Below are positions 60,704 through 64,000 of a stretch of 64,000 bases of DNA, in pieces. This DNA comes from UBA2988 sp965237965. GTDB lineage: Bacteria > Gemmatimonadota > Gemmatimonadetes > Longimicrobiales > Gaopeijiaceae. Numbering within the stretch: position 1 is the first letter of the stretch; the number at the start of each line of letters is the position of its first letter. A program made the position numbers and the translations under genes. The notes beneath the pieces are model-generated. The model was given only the letters and a program-made list of their open reading frames with translations, did not search any database and was not told the DNA's origin. Location of the stretch: positions 434,001-498,000 of the forward strand of contig CBDEGT010000002.1 in assembly GCA_965237965.1 (NCBI GenBank), in the 5' to 3' direction.

Positions 60704-62971
60704 ATGGACCGCACGAGCGGAATCGGGCGCTTCAGGAGAACCTCTGCGAGCTCCTTGGCGCTTCTGATCTCGGTACCGTCGTAGAATCTTCCGCGGGTGT
60801 CGAGCGGCTGTCCGTTCTCGCGTATCCGCCACCGTCCGGTCGCATCGAAGTTATCGAGCGCGAGCCCGATCGGGTCGATGAAGCTGTGGCAGGAGTTGCA
60901 CACAGGAGCAGAGCGATGCCGCTCCATACGTTCGCGCGTGGTCAGCGGGCGTGAACCCTCAGCAGCCGCGCTCGCGGCAAACACCGGGACGTTCGGCGGC
61001 GGCGGCGGTGGCGGTGTTCCCATCAACACCTCCATCGTCCACTTCCCGCGTTGCACCGGCGACGTGCGATCCGACATCGACGTCAACTGGTGTACGCTTC
61101 CATGACCAAGAATCCCCAACCGTCGGTCGTCCGGGTATTCGACCCTGCGGAACTCCTCCCCGAATACGCCCTCGATTCCATAGTGGTCCGCGAGGCGCTC
61201 GTTGATGAAGCTGTAGTTCGCCCTGAAGAGCTCGAGCGGACTCAAGTCCTCCCTCAGGATGTGCTGGAAGAGCAGCTGCGTCTCCCCCACCAAGTCATCC
61301 CTCAGCTGCTCTGAGAAGTCCGGGAAGAGGTACGACTCCGGCCACACCTTGCCCACATCCTGCAGCTTCAGCCCACTGGCCCAGGAATCGATCGGACAAC
61401 GCCTCGGAACGCGGATCGGCGAGCATGCGCCTTACCTGCTGTTCGAGGACCCGGGGATCCGAAAGCCGGTTGCTGGACGCGACCTGCAGGAGTTCCTCGT
61501 CCGGCACCGATGCCCAGAGGAAGAACGAGAGGCGCGTCGCAAGATCGATGTCACTCAGGCGGTAGCTCTGACCCGCCTGGACCCCATCCGGCTCGCGCTC
61601 GAACCGGAAGATGAACTCGGGTGACGCGAGGATCGCCTGAATGCCCGTGCGAACCCCGATATCGAACCCGCCGATCTGCGCACCCTCGTCGTAGAACTTC
61701 ATCAAGTCCGCGACATCTTCGTCCGTCACCCGCCTGCGGTAGGCCTTCGGGGCAATCCTGCTCAGGATCGATTCGGCACAGGGCCGCTCCTCGGACGAGG
61801 AGGTGGGCCGACACGTGAAAATCTGCAGCCGACTCGGCGTGTCCGACACACCCGTCACATTCCTCGGCCCGGTGATCATCAGGGCCGAGAGGTGCGTCAG
61901 GCCGGTGATCCCGTATTGCCCGCCCTGGTTCCCCGAGGCCGACCACCCGGGCACGCTGAAGCGATCCTCGTACATGCCGTCGACGACGTTGACGAACGAC
62001 GCCGCGACCTGATGCTGGCCCGCGGTAACGGAGACCGATTCGGTGCGGACCATGGAGCTACCGCGGCCCACCCCGGCCTGGACCACGTTCGCGCCGGAGT
62101 GCTCGAGCATCACCCGAGTCACTGGCTCACCGTCGATTGCGATCACCATGTCCTCCTCGAACATGCGATCGCCAAAGTCGGTTTCGACCTGGAACACGTA
62201 CTCGCCGTCGGCGGGGAACTTGTGCGTCACGACCATGCCGCCCCGGGTCCCGAACGGCGTGCCCTCGAGGTGATCCCACGCGTGCTGCGAAACCTGCTCG
62301 GGGTTGTTGTACTTCGTGGAGACCGACACCGCCTCCGGATTGCCCACCGCCAGCCGGCTGACCTCGGAAGCGGCCCTCAGAAACGAGTCGAGCACGGTCG
62401 TCGAGAGCGCCTGCCCCGCGGCGGTGTTGTCGAAGGTGCCTACAGGCACGTCCGGCGGCAGCCAGGAGCTCGCGTTCACGTCGAGACCCAGCAGCTCGTG
62501 GATTACCCGATCGTACTCGGCCCTGGTGAGCCGCGTGAACCGGCGCTCGCCCAAGTTCGGAGCGGTCTGGGCGGCCTGATCCACGCTGGCCTCCAACGTC
62601 TCCACCAACGCCAGAAGCGTGTCCGGCGAGGGCCGAGGCATGCCGGGCGGAGGCATCATGCCCGCGCGCAGCTTGCGGATCATCCGTTCGGCGATCTGGG
62701 CCTTCTCGCCCGCCCTTTCGACGTCCAAACCCTGGAACGACACGTTCCCTGTCAGCAACTGATCGTTGTGGCAGACCATGCAGTACTGCTGAACGACTTC
62801 GTTCAGGGTCGCGGCCGGGATTGGCGCTCGGTCCACGCCCGTCGCGAGGTGGGACGCCGCAAACACGGCGTCGTGACTCTGACCGGACGGCGACGGAAGG
62901 GTATCGGCTGGCCCAGTACCGATCACCAGCCCCACCCCTGCCAAGACGGCACCATGAACGAGTGTCCTCAT
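60703..62971 (-). pseudogene. DUF1592-type dihaem cytochrome-like protein, frameshifted and C-terminally truncated (copy 2)
   Basis: Starts MRTLVHGAVLAGVGLVIG (signal peptide, ATG 62971), then haem motif CMVCH in VQQYCMVCHNDQLLTG, DUF1587 (RFTRLTRAEYDRVIHELLGL), DUF1592 (APKAYRRRVTDEDVADLMKF, SRLSFFLWASVPDEELL) and DUF1588 with a second CNSCH in APVCNSCHSFIDPIGLALD. One extra G in a GGG run (61372-61374) shifts the frame; removing it gives FLGQWLKLQDVGKVW. At VLLKRPIPLVR the gene is cut (60703-60711) and ankyrin sequence follows; the DUF1585 end is lost. It was a periplasmic c-type protein of unknown redox role. Confidence 0.85.
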
Positions 62972-63345
62972 GCTCAATCCCTCAAATGATTGGAGAGCGT
63001 AGCCTGCTCTTCCTGGGACCACAGGTAGGGTATAAAATCCCCCGATTTCCCGGTAAGGTGCAAGCGCGATTGGGGTCTCTCCGCCCTACCCCAGGGGAGG
63101 GAGGAGGGAGGAGGGAGCCCGCCGGCAGGATTTTGCCTCCCCCAGCCTCCGTCAGCTCGATCCGGGTTCCCCATGGGTGGACCAAGCGGGACGAACGGAA
63201 ACGAGCAGGACACCTAACCGCGGAAGGCAGCCCCGGGGGGGGCTTGCGGGGCGGGGTGGCACGAGCTGTCTATTCTCACCGGTGCGGTGTAAAATTAGGT
63301 ACGGAGAAGTAGGAGGGGGGCGGTATCCACTTCGGAGGTCCCCAA
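62972..63345. other. Intergenic promoter region with G-rich repeats
   Basis: 374 bases between divergent genes. A run GGGGAGGGAGGAGGGAGGAG (63094-63113) continuing to a further GGG is a quadruplex-type motif. TATAAAAT at 63031-63038 and TAAAAT at 63290-63295 are -10-like; neither has a clear -35. Other frames here are low-complexity and not credible genes. Confidence 0.45.
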
Positions 63346-63720
63346 ATGAAGAGACATTCTTCCTCACCAAGAACATTGGTTTGGGGCGTTTTGCTTTTCT
63401 CAACTACACTCCTAGTGGGTTGTGTCCGCACCGAGGTCCCCGATCCCCTGTCCGTGCGGAGTAAGTTCGGGTCGGTAGTGAGGCTCACGGTCCAGAACAA
63501 CGACTTCAAGGACGCCGTCATCTACGCCAACTGGGAGGGAAGCACTCGGAGACGAGTGGGGTTGGCGACGGGGAAGACTTCACAGACCTTCACGTTCGAA
63601 TGGGGGGGGCCGGTCGTGCGCTTCGAGGCGGACTTCATCGCAGGCGATAGAATCTTCATCGAGGCGATCGAGGTCCTGGAAGGGGACCACCTCGACCTGG
63701 TCCTCATGAACCAGGGCTGA
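63346..63720 (+). CDS. Small lipoprotein of unknown function
   Basis: A 124-residue protein with a lipoprotein signal peptide, SPRTLVWGVLLFSTTLLVGC, the lipobox LLVGC placing Cys at residue 26. The mature part is a short beta-rich domain (VRLTVQNNDFKDAVIYANWE, RRRVGLATGKTSQTFTFEW) that resembles small immunoglobulin-like lipid-anchored proteins, and ends DLVLMNQG. I know no named family. Base use is less GC-rich than its neighbours at the start. It lies beyond the copy 2 module on the opposite strand. Confidence 0.8.
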   Translation: MKRHSSSPRTLVWGVLLFSTTLLVGCVRTEVPDPLSVRSKFGSVVRLTVQNNDFKDAVIYANWEGSTRRRVGLATGKTSQTFTFEWGGPVVRFEADFIAGDRIFIEAIEVLEGDHLDLVLMNQG

Positions 63721-63958
63721 TCTCCGTCCGGTTTCCAGGAGTCTCGGTACTTGGACGCTCAGCAGGGATCAGGGGAACCTGGTCCAGATGTCGATCAACC
63801 GCGCAGCAGAAATTCGACGAGCTGACCGGTACGCTCGCCGGCCCACGCAGGATCTCGATCGCCTGATCTCACGAACGACCCCCCCTCCCGTTGAGTCGGC
63901 CGGCTGCGTTCACGCCACACAAGTGGGCAGGCACAGCACGCCCTAACGACGAGGGCCG
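63721..63958. other. Intergenic stretch after the lipoprotein gene
   Basis: 238 bases with no credible ORF, RNA gene or hairpin terminator that I can see. Confidence 0.4.
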
Positions 63959-64000
63959 TCAGAAACTGACCAGGTGGGTGACCTTCACGCTAAAGACCCG
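63959..64000 (-). CDS. Possible C-terminus of an outer-membrane barrel protein, partial
   Basis: The last 13 codons of a minus-strand frame entering from the right edge read RVFSVKVTHLVSF and stop (TGA at 63959-63961). Alternating hydrophobic residues with a terminal Phe are the signature of the last strand of outer-membrane barrels such as TonB-dependent receptors. Too short for certainty. Confidence 0.35.
   Translation of the reverse strand, partial: RVFSVKVTHLVSF

Noticed and set aside
59693..60784. 363-codon plus-strand frame opposite ankyrin copy 2
   Set aside because: Mirror of recognisable ankyrin repeats; no domain or ribosome site.
50883..62971. Copy 1 and copy 2 as halves of one operon split by an inversion or insertion
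   Set aside because: Both copies contain the LLKRP-x-PLVR segment and the ankyrin C-terminal half with diverged sequence, so they are paralogues and not two pieces of one operon.
61892..62989. 365-codon plus-strand frame opposite the DUF1592 gene
   Set aside because: The minus strand carries clear DUF1587/DUF1592 and CxxCH motifs; the plus frame has low-complexity His/Arg/Gly sequence typical of a mirror frame.
1..64000. CRISPR arrays, tRNA or rRNA genes
   Set aside because: I saw no regularly spaced repeats and no cloverleaf-like or rRNA-like sequence in the gaps I read; a covariance-model search would be needed to exclude small RNAs.

Overview
The window is GC-rich chromosomal DNA from a Gram-negative bacterium. 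The outer-membrane genes (TamB, a BamA/TamA-type barrel), succinylase-type lysine genes, a DUF5916 gene, a HEAT-repeat/HD-GYP pair and secreted DUF1592/DUF1552 proteins suggest a Gemmatimonadota-like organism. That placement is inference from gene content; no rRNA or tRNA gene is present to test it. Several single-base indels, two of them in short homopolymers, mean that some apparent pseudogenes could be consensus errors in a draft or metagenome assembly.

Layout. 1-5 kb: minus-strand housekeeping genes (ffh start, purA, frameshifted pilT, mgtC-like, trpS) with a DUF1328 gene behind a good sigma-54 promoter match. 5-6.5 kb: an inositol-monophosphatase-family gene and a small heat-shock gene. 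6.7-10.6 kb: a plus-strand lysine/diaminopimelate cluster asd-dapB-dapA-dapD. 10.9-19 kb: a nucleotide-exchanger-like transporter, D-amino-acid transaminase, YbjN-domain protein plus PspA, UvrA, HtpX. 19-42.2 kb: a very long minus-strand run, often with 1-4 bp stop/start overlaps: ruvB, queA, a 62-residue Cys protein, a secreted M20 peptidase, tgt, yajC, def, fmt, thiE, thiS, thiG, rsmB, a PASTA protein, a TlpA-like thioredoxin, ybbR (split by an IS256-family fragment), tsaD, lgt, a metallophosphoesterase, an unlisted small membrane protein, the BamA/TamA barrel and tamB. This run joins tRNA modification, thiamine synthesis, lipoprotein and outer-membrane assembly.

42.5-50.8 kb: a broken PhoD phosphatase gene fused in frame to a HEAT-repeat protein, which overlaps an HD-GYP gene that shares its N-terminal YPSGH motif; then an mmsA-type dehydrogenase and a DUF5916 pseudogene. 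50.9-63 kb is the most disturbed part. Two divergent copies of a DUF1592 (dihaem cytochrome-like)-DUF1552-ankyrin module lie here. Copy 1 is cut by an IS3-family element at its cytochrome gene. Copy 2 has an internal deletion that joins the cytochrome gene directly to the ankyrin gene. Between them are the IS3 element, a DUF4212/sodium symporter pair and a PLP-dependent decarboxylase. The window ends with a small lipoprotein and the last codons of a possible outer-membrane barrel gene.

The best candidates for an undescribed system are the HEAT/HD-GYP pair with a shared N-terminal module and the secreted ankyrin-DUF1552-DUF1592 module with its conserved C-terminal cysteine tail.
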